A stretch of DNA of 64,000 nt from an uncultured Oscillibacter sp. (lineage in GTDB: Bacteria; Bacillota; Clostridia; Oscillospirales; Oscillospiraceae), in NCBI GenBank assembly GCA_900770295.1, contig CAAGJQ010000153.1, forward strand, positions 95,540 through 159,539. Direction: 5' to 3'. Position 1 is the first letter of the stretch. Every line of letters starts with the position of its first letter. Position numbers and translations under genes: made by a program. The notes under the pieces are model-generated. The model was not told the origin of the DNA and searched no databases. It saw only the letters and a list, made by a program, of their open reading frames with translations. Of the stretch, positions 1 to 7,999 are shown piece by piece.

Positions 1-91
1 GCCGGTCCGCCCGCTCCCGCTGAAAAGCGGCCAGCAGAGCCCGGCAGTAATAGGCGGAGCCATGGAGGTCGGATGCGATCAGTAATTTCAT
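1..91 (-). CDS. Metallophosphoesterase, YfcE/MJ0936-like (5' part only)
   Basis: Only the first 30 codons lie inside the window; the gene continues past the left edge. The start MKLLIASDLHGSAYY contains the D-x-H metal-binding motif (Asp8, His10) that opens calcineurin-type phosphodiesterases of the YfcE family. Usual members are about 180 residues and hydrolyse phosphodiesters with two divalent metals in the cytoplasm. The ATG at 91 is preceded by AAAGGAGAT at a good distance, which supports the start. It is transcribed away from the flotillin gene. The family call rests on the N-terminus alone. Confidence 0.75.
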   Translation of the reverse strand, partial: MKLLIASDLHGSAYYCRALLAAFQRERADR

Positions 92-251
92 GGAACTATC
101 TCCTTTGATGCGGAATGGGCTTATTTTACAGCCTTTCAGGAGCAAAAGCAACTGGGCAAGGCGGTTTTTCAAGAAATCCCCCAAAACAGTCTGCCGGACG
201 GTGGGCACCCAAAGGCCGGAGGGGGCGGCGCTGAAAATATTTTGAAAAACG

Positions 252-278
252 CGAAACGTTTCTTCGACAAAATTCGTC
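252..278 (+). promoter_or_regulatory. Possible ECF-sigma (SigW-like) promoter of the flotillin gene
   Basis: CGAAAC at 252-257 and CGTC at 275-278 are 17 bases apart, which resembles ECF promoters such as the Bacillus SigW pattern (TGAAAC, about 16 bases, CGTA). Bacillus yuaG/floT is known to be SigW-dependent. I see no good sigma-A pair here. Predicted leader about 45 bases. Confidence 0.35.
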
Positions 279-329
279 TATCTTACCAGAGAGCCAATTT
301 TAACCTGAAAAAGAAAGAGGAGGTATCCC

Positions 330-1850
330 ATGCTCGAAAAGATCTTAGCGTTCCTGCCCGTGATCATCATAGTCATTCTGATTCTGGTCCTGCTGATGGT
401 CGGCTATGTAAAGGCACCGCCCGACCAGGCGTACATCATCTCCGGCCTGAAAAAGGACGGCAAGATCCTGATCGGCCGCGCCGGCATCAAGATCCCCTTC
501 TTTGAGCGGCTGGATAAGCTGTATCTGGGCCAGATGACCGTGGACATCAAGACGGAGCAGTCCGTGCCCACCAACGACTTTATCAATGTCAACGTGGACG
601 CCGTGGCCAAGGTCCGCATCGCCCCTACCCAGGAGGGCATCAAGCTGGCCGCCAAGAACTTCCTGAACAAGCGGGCGGCTGACATCACCATGGATTTGCA
701 GGACTCCCTCCAGGGCAACATGCGCGAAATCATCGGCACCCTGTCCCTGAAGGAGATCAACACCGACCGGGACTCCTTCTCCGACCAGGTGATGCAGAAG
801 GCCTCCAAGGACATGGATAAGCTGGGCATTGAGATCCTGTCCTGCAACATCCAGAACGTCACCGACGAGAACGGCCTCATCCGGGACCTGGGCGCGGACA
901 ACACCTCCCTCATCAAAAAGAACGCCGCCATTGCCAAGGCCCAGGCGGACCGGGATGTGGCCATTGCCCAGGCGGAGGCCGACAAGGCCGCCAACGAGGC
1001 CCGGGTCCTGTCCGACACCCAGATCGCCCAGAAGAACAACGAGCTGGAGATCAAGAAGGCCGAGCTGAAGATCATCTCCGACACCAAGAAGGCGGAGGCC
1101 GACGCGGCCTACACCATCCAGGAGCAGGAGCAGCAGAAGAGCATTGAGACCGCCCGCGTCAACGCCCAGATTGCCAAGGCCGAGCGGGACGCCGAGCTGA
1201 AAAAGCAGGAGGTCGAGATCGCCAAGCAGAAGCTGGACGCGGAGATCCGCGCCCAGGCGGACGCGGAGCGCTACCGGATGGAGCAGGAGGCCCAGGCGGA
1301 CCTGTTCAAGCGCCAGAAGGAGGCTGAGGCCAAGCGCTACGAGGAGGAGCAGGCCGCCGAGGCCATGAAGAAGGCCGCCGAGGCCGCCAAGTACGCCAAG
1401 GAGCAGGAGGCCGCCGGTATCGCCGCCGTCGGTAAGGCGGAGGCCGAGGCCATCCAGGCCAAGGCGCTGGCGGAGGCCGAGGGTATTGACCGCAAGGCCG
1501 AGGCTATGAAGAAGTACGGTCAGGCCGCTATGGTGGAGATGGTCATGCAGGCCCTGCCCGACATTGCCAAGAACGTGGCGGAGCCTCTCAGCAAGGTGGA
1601 TAAGATCACCATGTACGGCGAGGGCAACAGCGCCAAGCTCCTCCAGGACATCATCAACGGCACTACACAGATCACCGAGGGCTTCACCGAGGGTATGGGC
1701 ATTGACGTCAAGTCCCTGCTGGCCGGCATCATCGGCGGCAAGGTGGCCTCTTCCGGGGAGGACGCCAAGACGGGCCAGCCCACTGCCGTCATCAACATCA
1801 ACTCCGGTGATGCGCAGAAGCCGGAGCCTGCCGGAGACCCGGAGGCGTAA
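330..1850 (+). CDS. floT: Flotillin-like SPFH/Band 7 membrane protein
   Basis: Membrane scaffold protein of 506 residues. A single N-terminal membrane segment (about residues 8-24, run of Ile/Leu/Val) is followed by an SPFH/Band 7 domain (about 28-200) and a long Ala/Glu/Lys-rich coiled coil (about 200-400), then a short flotillin tail. Flotillins organise ordered membrane domains and oligomerise through the coiled coil. AGGAGG sits just before the ATG at 330. There is no NfeD-type partner gene next to it, unlike the Bacillus yuaF-yuaG pair; a terminator follows at once, so it seems to be transcribed alone. The Ala/Lys-rich middle makes the antisense strand look open, but that is composition only. 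Confidence 0.9.
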   Translation: MLEKILAFLPVIIIVILILVLLMVGYVKAPPDQAYIISGLKKDGKILIGRAGIKIPFFERLDKLYLGQMTVDIKTEQSVPTNDFINVNVDAVAKVRIAPTQEGIKLAAKNFLNKRAADITMDLQDSLQGNMREIIGTLSLKEINTDRDSFSDQVMQKASKDMDKLGIEILSCNIQNVTDENGLIRDLGADNTSLIKKNAAIAKAQADRDVAIAQAEADKAANEARVLSDTQIAQKNNELEIKKAELKIISDTKKAEADAAYTIQEQEQQKSIETARVNAQIAKAERDAELKKQEVEIAKQKLDAEIRAQADAERYRMEQEAQADLFKRQKEAEAKRYEEEQAAEAMKKAAEAAKYAKEQEAAGIAAVGKAEAEAIQAKALAEAEGIDRKAEAMKKYGQAAMVEMVMQALPDIAKNVAEPLSKVDKITMYGEGNSAKLLQDIINGTTQITEGFTEGMGIDVKSLLAGIIGGKVASSGEDAKTGQPTAVININSGDAQKPEPAGDPEA

Positions 1851-1866
1851 ATACGAATTTTTCAAC

Positions 1867-1903
1867 AGGAGCCTGCCGCAGACGCGGCAGGTTCCTGCTT
1901 TTT
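1867..1903 (+). terminator. Intrinsic terminator after the flotillin gene
   Basis: Twelve-pair stem 1868-1879 / 1884-1895 with loop AGAC, followed by a T-rich tract (1899-1903). It ends the flotillin unit just before the copper operon promoter. Confidence 0.85.
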
Positions 1904-1917
1904 CCTTGCCATGCGGC

Positions 1918-1946
1918 TTGACATATACCCCGGTGGGGTATATAAT
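1918..1946 (+). promoter_or_regulatory. csoR-copA promoter with CsoR-type operator
   Basis: TTGACA at 1918-1923 and TATAAT at 1941-1946 with the ideal 17-base spacer. The spacer is filled by a perfect dyad: ATATACCCC, GGT, GGGGTATAT (1923-1943). G/C-tract dyads flanked by TAT/ATA are typical binding sites of CsoR/RcnR-family repressors, so bound repressor would cover both promoter boxes. Expected start about 1953, leaving a leader of about 20 bases. Confidence 0.9.
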
Positions 1947-1971
1947 GCGGAGCAGAAAGGTGGGAACGCAC

Positions 1972-2268
1972 ATGGAAGAATGTTGCTGCCATAAAACGAA
2001 GGAGCGCACGGAGGAGGAGTACACACGCCTGATCCACCGCCTGAACCGCATTGAGGGGCAGATCAGGGGCATCCGGAACATGGTGGAGAAAAGCGCCTAC
2101 TGTCCGGATATCCTGACCCAGGTGGCGGCGGCCAACGCGGCGCTCAACGCCTTCAGCAAGGAGCTGCTGGCCCAGCATATCCGGACCTGCGTGGCCCGGG
2201 ACATCCGTGAGGGCAGGGACGAGACCATCGACGAGCTGGTCACGACGCTTCAAAAGCTGATGAAGTGA
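1972..2268 (+). CDS. csoR: Copper-sensing transcriptional repressor CsoR family
   Basis: All-helical metal-responsive repressor of 98 residues. The family signature is visible: the HRLNRIEGQIRGI segment, then YCPDILTQVAAANAAL, then a third helix with HIRTC. The Cys in YCPD and the His/Cys pair in HIRTC match the Cu(I) ligands of CsoR, so copper is the likely signal. An extra N-terminal ECCCH cluster is unusual and could bind metal. I start at ATG 1972 behind AAAGGTGG; the frame is open further upstream but that would cross the promoter. Autoregulation through the dyad at 1923-1943 is likely, with copA 55 bases downstream in the same operon. Confidence 0.9.
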   Translation: MEECCCHKTKERTEEEYTRLIHRLNRIEGQIRGIRNMVEKSAYCPDILTQVAAANAALNAFSKELLAQHIRTCVARDIREGRDETIDELVTTLQKLMK

Positions 2269-2323
2269 GTAAGGGGCGGAAATACTACCCCTGTATGCAG
2301 ATTCAGATTCCGGGAGGTATCCG

Positions 2324-4840
2324 ATGGAACAATATACGGTAACGGGCATGAGCTGCGCGGCGTGCAGTGCCCGTGTGGAAAAGGCGGTATCCAGGGTGCC
2401 GGGCGTCACGTCCTGCTCCGTCAGCCTGCTGACCAACTCCATGGGCGTAGAGGGCACCGTCTCCGCCCAGGCGATCATTTCAGCGGTGGAGGAGGCCGGC
2501 TACGGCGCCGCTCCCAAGGGGACGGCCCGGGAAAAGGCCGCAGGCGCGGCGGATATGGAGGACGCGCTGAAGGACCGGGAGACACCGGCCTTAAAACGAC
2601 GGCTCGTGGCGTCGCTGGGATTCCTCATTGTCCTTATGTACTTCTCCATGGGGCACATGATGTGGGGCTGGCCGCTGCCGTCTTTTTTTGAGGATAACCA
2701 TGTGGCCATGGGACTGACCCAGCTGCTGCTGACCGTCATCATCATGGTCATCAATCAGAAGTTCTTCATCAGCGGCTTCAAGAGCCTGTGGCACCGGGCA
2801 CCCAACATGGACACGCTGGTGGCTCTGGGTTCCACGGCGGCTTTCGTGTACAGCACGTATGCGCTGTTCGCCATGACGGACGCCCAGGTAAAGGGTGACA
2901 TGGCGGGCGTCATGGCGTATATGCATGAGCTCTATTTTGAGTCGGCGGCCATGATCCTGACGCTGATCACCGTGGGCAAGATGCTGGAGGCGCGCTCCAA
3001 GGGCAGAACCACCGACGCACTGAAGAGCCTGATGAAGCTGGCACCGAAAACCGCCACCATTCTAAGGGACGGCGCGGAGACGGAAGTCTCTGTCGACCAG
3101 GTGCGCATGGGTGACGTATTTGTGGTCCGCCCCGGGGAGAACATCCCGGTGGACGGCGTGGTTCTGGAGGGGACCAGCGCGGTCAATGAAGCCGCGCTGA
3201 CCGGTGAGAGCATCCCTGTGGACAAGGCGAAGGGGGACCGCGTGTCGGCGGCGACACTGAACCAGTCCGGCTTCCTGCAATGCGAGGCCACCCGGGTGGG
3301 GGAGGACACCACCCTGTCCCAGATCATCCAGATGGTCAGCGACGCGGCGGCCACGAAGGCGCCCATCGCCAAGGTGGCGGACAAGGTGTCCGGCATCTTT
3401 GTCCCGGCGGTCATCACCATTGCCGCTGTGACGGTTCTGGTCTGGCTGCTGGCGGGGGAGAGCGTGGGCTTTGCCCTGGCACGGGGCATCTCCGTCCTGG
3501 TCATCTCCTGCCCCTGTGCGCTGGGACTGGCCACGCCGGTCGCCATCATGGTGGGCAACGGCCTGGGCGCCAGGAACGGGATCCTGTTCAAGACCGCCGC
3601 GTCCTTGGAGGCGGCCGGAAAGACCCAGATCGTGGCGCTGGACAAGACCGGGACCATCACCAGCGGCGAGCCGAGAGTGACGGATATCCTGCCTGCGGCG
3701 GACATGGACGAGATGGAGCTGCTCCGTCTGGCGCTGGCTCTGGAGAGCAGGAGCGAGCATCCCCTGGCGAAGGCGATCCTGCAAGCGGCCGAGGAGCGGC
3801 ATCTGGAGGCGGCGGAGGTCACGGACTTCCAGGCCCTGCCGGGCAACGGCCTGTCCGCTGTGCAGGACGGCGCCCTGCTGACCGGCGGCAATCTGAATTT
3901 TATCCTCCGGAGAGCGGAGGTGCCGGAGAAAATGCGCGCCAGTGCCGACCGTCTGGCGGAGGCGGGCAAGACGCCGCTGTTCTTTGCCAGAGACGGACGG
4001 CTTGCGGGCATCATCGCCGTGGCGGATGTCATCAAGGAGGACAGCCCAAAGGCGGTGAAAGAGCTGCAAAACATGGGCATTCATGTGGTGATGCTCACCG
4101 GCGACAATGAGCGGACCGCAAGGGCCATCGGTGCCCAGGCCGGAGTGGATGAGGTCATCGCCGGCGTCCTGCCGGACGGCAAGGAGAGCGTTATCCGCTC
4201 GCTGAAAAAGAAGGGAAAAGTCGCCATGGTGGGAGACGGCATTAACGACGCTCCGGCCCTGACCCGGGCGGACACCGGCATCGCCATCGGCGCCGGTACG
4301 GATATCGCCATTGACGCCGCGGATGTAGTGCTGATGAAGAGCCGCCTTTCCGATGTGCCTGCGGCCATCCGGCTCAGCCGGGCCACGCTGCGGAACATCC
4401 ATGAGAACCTGTTCTGGGCGTTTTTCTACAATGTGATCGGGATTCCTCTGGCGGCAGGCGTCTGGATCCCCGTGTTCGGCTGGAAGCTGAACCCCATGTT
4501 CGGCGCGGCGGCCATGAGTCTGAGCAGCTTTTGCGTGGTGTCCAATGCGCTGCGGCTGAATTTCTTCAAGCTCCGCGACGCAGGCAGAGATAAAAAAATC
4601 AAATCCAAAACAAAAAAGGAGAATGCAGCTATGGAAAAGACCATGAAGATCGAGGGTATGATGTGCGGTCACTGCGAGGCCCGGGTGAAGAAGTGCCTGG
4701 AGGCAGTGCCCGGCGTGGCCGAGGCCGATGTCAGCCATGAGAAGGGCACCGCTGTTGTAAAGCTGAACGGGACGGTAGCCGACGAGACCCTGAAGGCCGC
4801 TGTGGAGGCGCAGGATTATAAGGTACTCTCCATTCAGTGA
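2324..4840 (+). CDS. copA: Cu(I)-exporting P-type ATPase with C-terminal CopZ-like domain
   Basis: Copper-translocating P1B ATPase of 838 residues in the inner membrane. Order of parts: N-terminal heavy-metal domain (MSCAAC, Cys11/Cys14), transmembrane helices, the TGES actuator loop, the CPC ion motif (Cys396/Cys398), phosphorylation site DKTGT (Asp440), the GDGIND hinge, final helices, a Lys-rich linker, and a second heavy-metal domain from residue 770 (MMCGHC). That last 69-residue piece looks like a free CopZ chaperone and has its own internal ribosome site, so it may be made both fused and alone. Start ATG 2324 follows GGGAGG. It is co-transcribed with csoR and presumably copper-induced. 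Confidence 0.92.
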   Translation: MEQYTVTGMSCAACSARVEKAVSRVPGVTSCSVSLLTNSMGVEGTVSAQAIISAVEEAGYGAAPKGTAREKAAGAADMEDALKDRETPALKRRLVASLGFLIVLMYFSMGHMMWGWPLPSFFEDNHVAMGLTQLLLTVIIMVINQKFFISGFKSLWHRAPNMDTLVALGSTAAFVYSTYALFAMTDAQVKGDMAGVMAYMHELYFESAAMILTLITVGKMLEARSKGRTTDALKSLMKLAPKTATILRDGAETEVSVDQVRMGDVFVVRPGENIPVDGVVLEGTSAVNEAALTGESIPVDKAKGDRVSAATLNQSGFLQCEATRVGEDTTLSQIIQMVSDAAATKAPIAKVADKVSGIFVPAVITIAAVTVLVWLLAGESVGFALARGISVLVISCPCALGLATPVAIMVGNGLGARNGILFKTAASLEAAGKTQIVALDKTGTITSGEPRVTDILPAADMDEMELLRLALALESRSEHPLAKAILQAAEERHLEAAEVTDFQALPGNGLSAVQDGALLTGGNLNFILRRAEVPEKMRASADRLAEAGKTPLFFARDGRLAGIIAVADVIKEDSPKAVKELQNMGIHVVMLTGDNERTARAIGAQAGVDEVIAGVLPDGKESVIRSLKKKGKVAMVGDGINDAPALTRADTGIAIGAGTDIAIDAADVVLMKSRLSDVPAAIRLSRATLRNIHENLFWAFFYNVIGIPLAAGVWIPVFGWKLNPMFGAAAMSLSSFCVVSNALRLNFFKLRDAGRDKKIKSKTKKENAAMEKTMKIEGMMCGHCEARVKKCLEAVPGVAEADVSHEKGTAVVKLNGTVADETLKAAVEAQDYKVLSIQ
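4612..4633 (+). promoter_or_regulatory. Internal Shine-Dalgarno and start for a free CopZ-like protein
   Basis: AAAAAAGGAG at 4612-4621 lies nine bases before an in-frame ATG (4631) that opens exactly at the CopZ-like domain. Translation from here would give a 69-residue copper chaperone. The same run contains the heptamer A AAA AAG in the reading phase used at known -1 shift sites (4612-4618). Confidence 0.5.
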
Positions 4841-4848
4841 GGATTTTG

Positions 4849-4880
4849 GCAAAATGCCCCGCCGCGGCGGGGCATTTTGC
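4849..4880 (+). terminator. Terminator of the copper operon
   Basis: A 32-base perfect palindrome begins nine bases after the copA stop (GCAAAATGCCCCGCCG and its complement). The T tract is only four bases, so it may work in both directions or act as a 3' stabiliser. Confidence 0.6.
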
Positions 4881-4934
4881 TGCCGGAAACCCGGAGAAAA
4901 GGGGGGGATGCCGCATTTCGGAAAGGATTGGGGA

Positions 4935-4964
4935 TTGCCCCTGTGTGGCACAGTATGATATACT
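4935..4964 (+). promoter_or_regulatory. Weak candidate promoter of the siroheme reductase gene
   Basis: TTGCCC at 4935-4940 and TATACT at 4959-4964 with an 18-base spacer. The -35 box is poor; it is the best pair I see in this gap. Confidence 0.35.
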
Positions 4965-5042
4965 CAAAAAAGAATATCCGCCTTCCCGGAAAAGAGACTT
5001 GCCGCGGAAAAGGGAAAGCGAGAAAAAAGAGGTTGGATCATT

Positions 5043-6581
5043 ATGATGGATGAACAGTGGATCAGGACTTTCCGGGAAGAGATCGAAACGTTTACAGACA
5101 CCATCAGCGCCTTTCAGCGCGGAGATCTGGACAAGAAAGCCTATAAGGGAATCTCCGGCGGCATGGGCTCCTACGCCCAGAAAGACGCGGCCAGGCACAT
5201 GCTGCGCCTGCGGATGGCGGGCGGCCGTCTGACGCTGGAGCGGCTGAAGTTCCTGGCGGAAGCGGTGGAGCGCTATGATATCCGGAAGCTGAAGCTGACC
5301 ACCTGCGAGACGGTGCAGCTCCACGACCTGTCCGCAGAGCAGGTGCCGGCCCTGATGGCGGAGGCCATCGACAGTGAGATTTTCAGCAAGGGCGGCGGCG
5401 GAGACAATCCCCGCAACGTCATGTGCAGTCCGCTGAGCGGCGTGCAGACCGGAGAGGCCTTTGACGTGATGCCCTGGGCGGAGGCGGCGACGAAGTATCT
5501 GCTGTCCATCTGCCGGGATATCCACATGCCCCGGAAATTGAAAATCGCTTTCTGCAACGGCGTGGATGACTCGGTCCACAGCGCCTTCCGGGACATGGGC
5601 TTCCAGGCCCAGGCGGACGGCACGTTCTCCCTGCGGATCGCCGGCGGACTGGGCAACAACCACCGCATGGGCGTACTGGTGGACGAATCCGTGCCGGCCG
5701 ATGCGGTCCTGTACTACATCAAGGCCATGATCGACACGTTCTGCGCCCACGGCAACTACGAGAACCGCGCCAAGGCCCGCACCCGCTACATGCAGGAGAC
5801 CCTGGGCCCCGACGGCCTGAAGGAGGCGTTCCTGGCCAATGTGGCGGCGGCCAGAGCAGCCGGCGGCCTGGACCTGCATGTGACGCCCGCTGCCATCGAA
5901 AAGGCCGGCGATGGAGAGATCGCGGATGCCAGAGTCCTGCCCCAGAAGCAGGCCGGCCTGTACGCGGTGCAGTACCATCCCATCGGCGGCTGCCTGCCGG
6001 CAGAGAAGCCCGCAGAACTGTATGCCCTGCTGAAGGACATGCCCCAGGCGGAGTGCCGCGTGGCGCCCAATGAGACGCTGTATATCATCAACCTGACTGC
6101 CAGCGAGGCCCGGAAGGTGCTGGACGCCACCAGTGACGGCGCCCGGACGGCCTTCGAGTACAGCGTGTCCTGCATCGGCGCCGCTGTGTGCCAGCAGGGC
6201 GTGCGGGACAGCCAGAGCCTGCTGCGGGCCGCTGTGGCGGCGGTGCGGGAGGCCGGTATCCCTGACGGCGCGCTGCCTAAGATCTGCATCTCCGGCTGTC
6301 CCTCCAGCTGCGGCGCCCATCAGGCCGGGGCCATCGGCTTCCAGGGCTGCGTCCGCCCCGTGGACGGAAAGCCCCAGCCGGCGTTCAAGATGTTCCTGGG
6401 CGGCAGCGACGCGCTGGGAGCCGCTCATTTCGGCGAGCCGGTGGCCGTGATCCTGGAAAAGGATATCCCCACTCTGCTGGTGGAGCTGGGCCGGGCGGCG
6501 GCTGCCGCCGGACAGGCCTGGGAGCCCTGGGCAGAGTCCCATCGCATGGAGCTGGACACCATCGTTGCCAAATATGCATAA
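5043..6581 (+). CDS. Ferredoxin-type nitrite/sulfite reductase (siroheme-4Fe4S)
   Basis: Siroheme protein of 512 residues with the two-fold repeated ferredoxin-like/catalytic layout of nitrite and sulfite reductases. The cofactor-bridging motif is present: Cys-x5-Cys in SCIGAAVCQQ (about residues 377-383) and Cys-x3-Cys in GCPSSCG (about 419-423). It would carry out the six-electron reduction of nitrite or sulfite in the cytoplasm with ferredoxin as likely donor. Sequence inspection cannot decide between the two substrates. Two adjacent ATGs (5043, 5046) follow GAGG. No siroheme-synthesis, sulfate-activation or nitrate genes are adjacent, so context does not help. Confidence 0.85.
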   Translation: MMDEQWIRTFREEIETFTDTISAFQRGDLDKKAYKGISGGMGSYAQKDAARHMLRLRMAGGRLTLERLKFLAEAVERYDIRKLKLTTCETVQLHDLSAEQVPALMAEAIDSEIFSKGGGGDNPRNVMCSPLSGVQTGEAFDVMPWAEAATKYLLSICRDIHMPRKLKIAFCNGVDDSVHSAFRDMGFQAQADGTFSLRIAGGLGNNHRMGVLVDESVPADAVLYYIKAMIDTFCAHGNYENRAKARTRYMQETLGPDGLKEAFLANVAAARAAGGLDLHVTPAAIEKAGDGEIADARVLPQKQAGLYAVQYHPIGGCLPAEKPAELYALLKDMPQAECRVAPNETLYIINLTASEARKVLDATSDGARTAFEYSVSCIGAAVCQQGVRDSQSLLRAAVAAVREAGIPDGALPKICISGCPSSCGAHQAGAIGFQGCVRPVDGKPQPAFKMFLGGSDALGAAHFGEPVAVILEKDIPTLLVELGRAAAAAGQAWEPWAESHRMELDTIVAKYA

Positions 6582-6594
6582 CCTGTGAAAAGAG

Positions 6595-6637
6595 ACAGGC
6601 ACATCCGTGGGGCGTCCCATGGATGTGCCTGTTTTTT
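6595..6637 (+). terminator. Terminator after the siroheme reductase gene
   Basis: Stem ACAGGCACATCC / GGATGTGCCTGT with a 14-base loop, followed by six T (6632-6637). Confidence 0.85.
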
Positions 6638-6660
6638 GCCTGTGGAGAGCGGGAGATGTA

Positions 6661-7671
6661 TCAAAGCTCCCGCTGCCCGGTGCTGGAGAGAGACTCCAGG
6701 ATCTGATAGCGGTCCATTTCAAAGGTCTTGGTGGTGCTCAGGGCCTCCTCCATGTCCAGGTCGATGATGCGGCCGTCTCTGGTGGCGATGACGCGGTTGC
6801 CGCGCCCTTCCGCCAGAGCTATCACGGCTTCATAGCCCATGCGGCTGGCGGTCTCGCGGTCCCGGGCGGAGGGAGAACCGCCCCGCTGGATATGGCCCAG
6901 CACCGTGACCCGGGGATCGATGCCGATCTCCTCGTGGATGCGCTTGCCGATCTCCAGGGCGCTGCCCGCGCCCTCGGCCACCACGATCATGTAGTGGGTG
7001 GTCCCGGCCAGACGGGCACGGCGGATCTTCTCCACGATGTCCCGGTCGAAATTGATCTCACGCTCGGGGATCAGGACGGCGGTGGCGCCCACGGCGATGC
7101 CCACATACAGGGCCAGGTAGCCAGCGTGCCGGCCCATGACCTCCACCACGGAGCAGCGCTCGTGGGACTGCATGGTGTCCCGCAGCTTGTCGATGCACTC
7201 GATGGCGGTGTTGCAGGCAGTGTCGAAGCCGATGGTGTAGTGAGAGCAGCCGATGTCGTTGTCAATGGTGGCGGGGACGCCTACCACCTGCAGAGAGTGC
7301 CCGGCCTCAGCCGCCTGGCGGCTAAGGGCCAGAGCACCCCGGAAGGTGCCGTCGCCGCCGATGGCCACAATGCCGTCCAGTCCCAGCAGCTTGCAGGTGG
7401 ACAGCGCCTTGGCGCGGCCGCTCTCCTGCATGAATTCTTCGCTGCGGGCGGTATACAGCATGGTGCCGCCCTTATTAATAATGTGGCTGACGCTGGATGC
7501 GTCCATGTTGATAAAATCGCTGTTGATGAGACCGTTCCAGCCTCTGCGGATACCGATGCAGTCGATCCCGCGGCCCACGGCAGTCCGTACCACCGCACGG
7601 ACCGCGGCGTTCATACCGGGAGCATCGCCGCCGCTGGTCAGAACGCCGATGCGCTTTACCTGTTTCTCCAT
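6661..7671 (-). CDS. pfkA: ATP-dependent 6-phosphofructokinase
   Basis: Glycolytic enzyme of 336 residues converting fructose 6-phosphate and ATP to fructose 1,6-bisphosphate. Visible motifs are LTSGGDAPGMN (nucleotide site), IGGDGTFRGA and ATIDNDI with the catalytic Asp, and MGRHAGYLAL. The Gly in GGDG and the Ala before TIDND, instead of Asp and Lys, point to the ATP-using rather than the pyrophosphate-using type. GGAGGAG precedes the ATG at 7671. It is a single gene with its own promoter at 7769-7797. Confidence 0.95.
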   Translation of the reverse strand: MEKQVKRIGVLTSGGDAPGMNAAVRAVVRTAVGRGIDCIGIRRGWNGLINSDFINMDASSVSHIINKGGTMLYTARSEEFMQESGRAKALSTCKLLGLDGIVAIGGDGTFRGALALSRQAAEAGHSLQVVGVPATIDNDIGCSHYTIGFDTACNTAIECIDKLRDTMQSHERCSVVEVMGRHAGYLALYVGIAVGATAVLIPEREINFDRDIVEKIRRARLAGTTHYMIVVAEGAGSALEIGKRIHEEIGIDPRVTVLGHIQRGGSPSARDRETASRMGYEAVIALAEGRGNRVIATRDGRIIDLDMEEALSTTKTFEMDRYQILESLSSTGQREL

Positions 7672-7768
7672 ATGACTCCTCCGTGCTTCTTTGAAATACA
7701 GCGGCTTTCCTGTAACTGGCGGGGCCTGTGGCAGCAGGGAGTCCCGGACGTGGAAAGCTGTTGATTCG

Positions 7769-7797
7769 AATATACATTTTCAACCTTTTGCTGTCAA
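7769..7797 (-). promoter_or_regulatory. pfkA promoter
   Basis: On the minus strand TTGACA (7792-7797) and TATATT (7769-7774) are 17 bases apart. The leader to the pfkA start is about 90 bases. The rest of the 7672-7999 gap holds only the terminator at 7873-7910. Confidence 0.8.
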
Positions 7798-7872
7798 GAG
7801 ATTGAAAACGGAAAAGGAAAATCCTTCCGAAAACGATTAACCTTATAAAAACTGTATGAAAGGAAAAACAGC

Positions 7873-7910
7873 AAAAAATCACGCCGCAAGTGTGCGCGGC
7901 GTGATTTTTT
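7873..7910 (-). terminator. Terminator downstream of the RNA methyltransferase gene
   Basis: Fifteen-pair stem 7873-7887 / 7896-7910 with six A at one end and six T at the other, so it can stop transcription on both strands. Confidence 0.85.
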
Positions 7911-7999
7911 GGGACATGGTAAAATTTTGCGTAATATTTTTGTGAGTTCTGCATAAGTGATATCTTCCGGCCCATGAACACGTCCGGCAAAAGATAGGA

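Noticed and set aside
940..1540. Repetitive GCC/GAG/AAG-rich tract as a DNA repeat
   Set aside because: It is the Ala/Glu/Lys coiled coil of flotillin, not a nucleotide repeat.
345..2081. Long open frame on the minus strand opposite the flotillin gene
   Set aside because: It is Leu/Gly/Asp-rich antisense of a well-supported gene with a ribosome site; it has no start signals of its own.
3062..6722. Two long minus-strand frames opposite copA and the siroheme reductase
   Set aside because: They arise from G/C-rich third positions; the plus-strand proteins carry all expected motifs.
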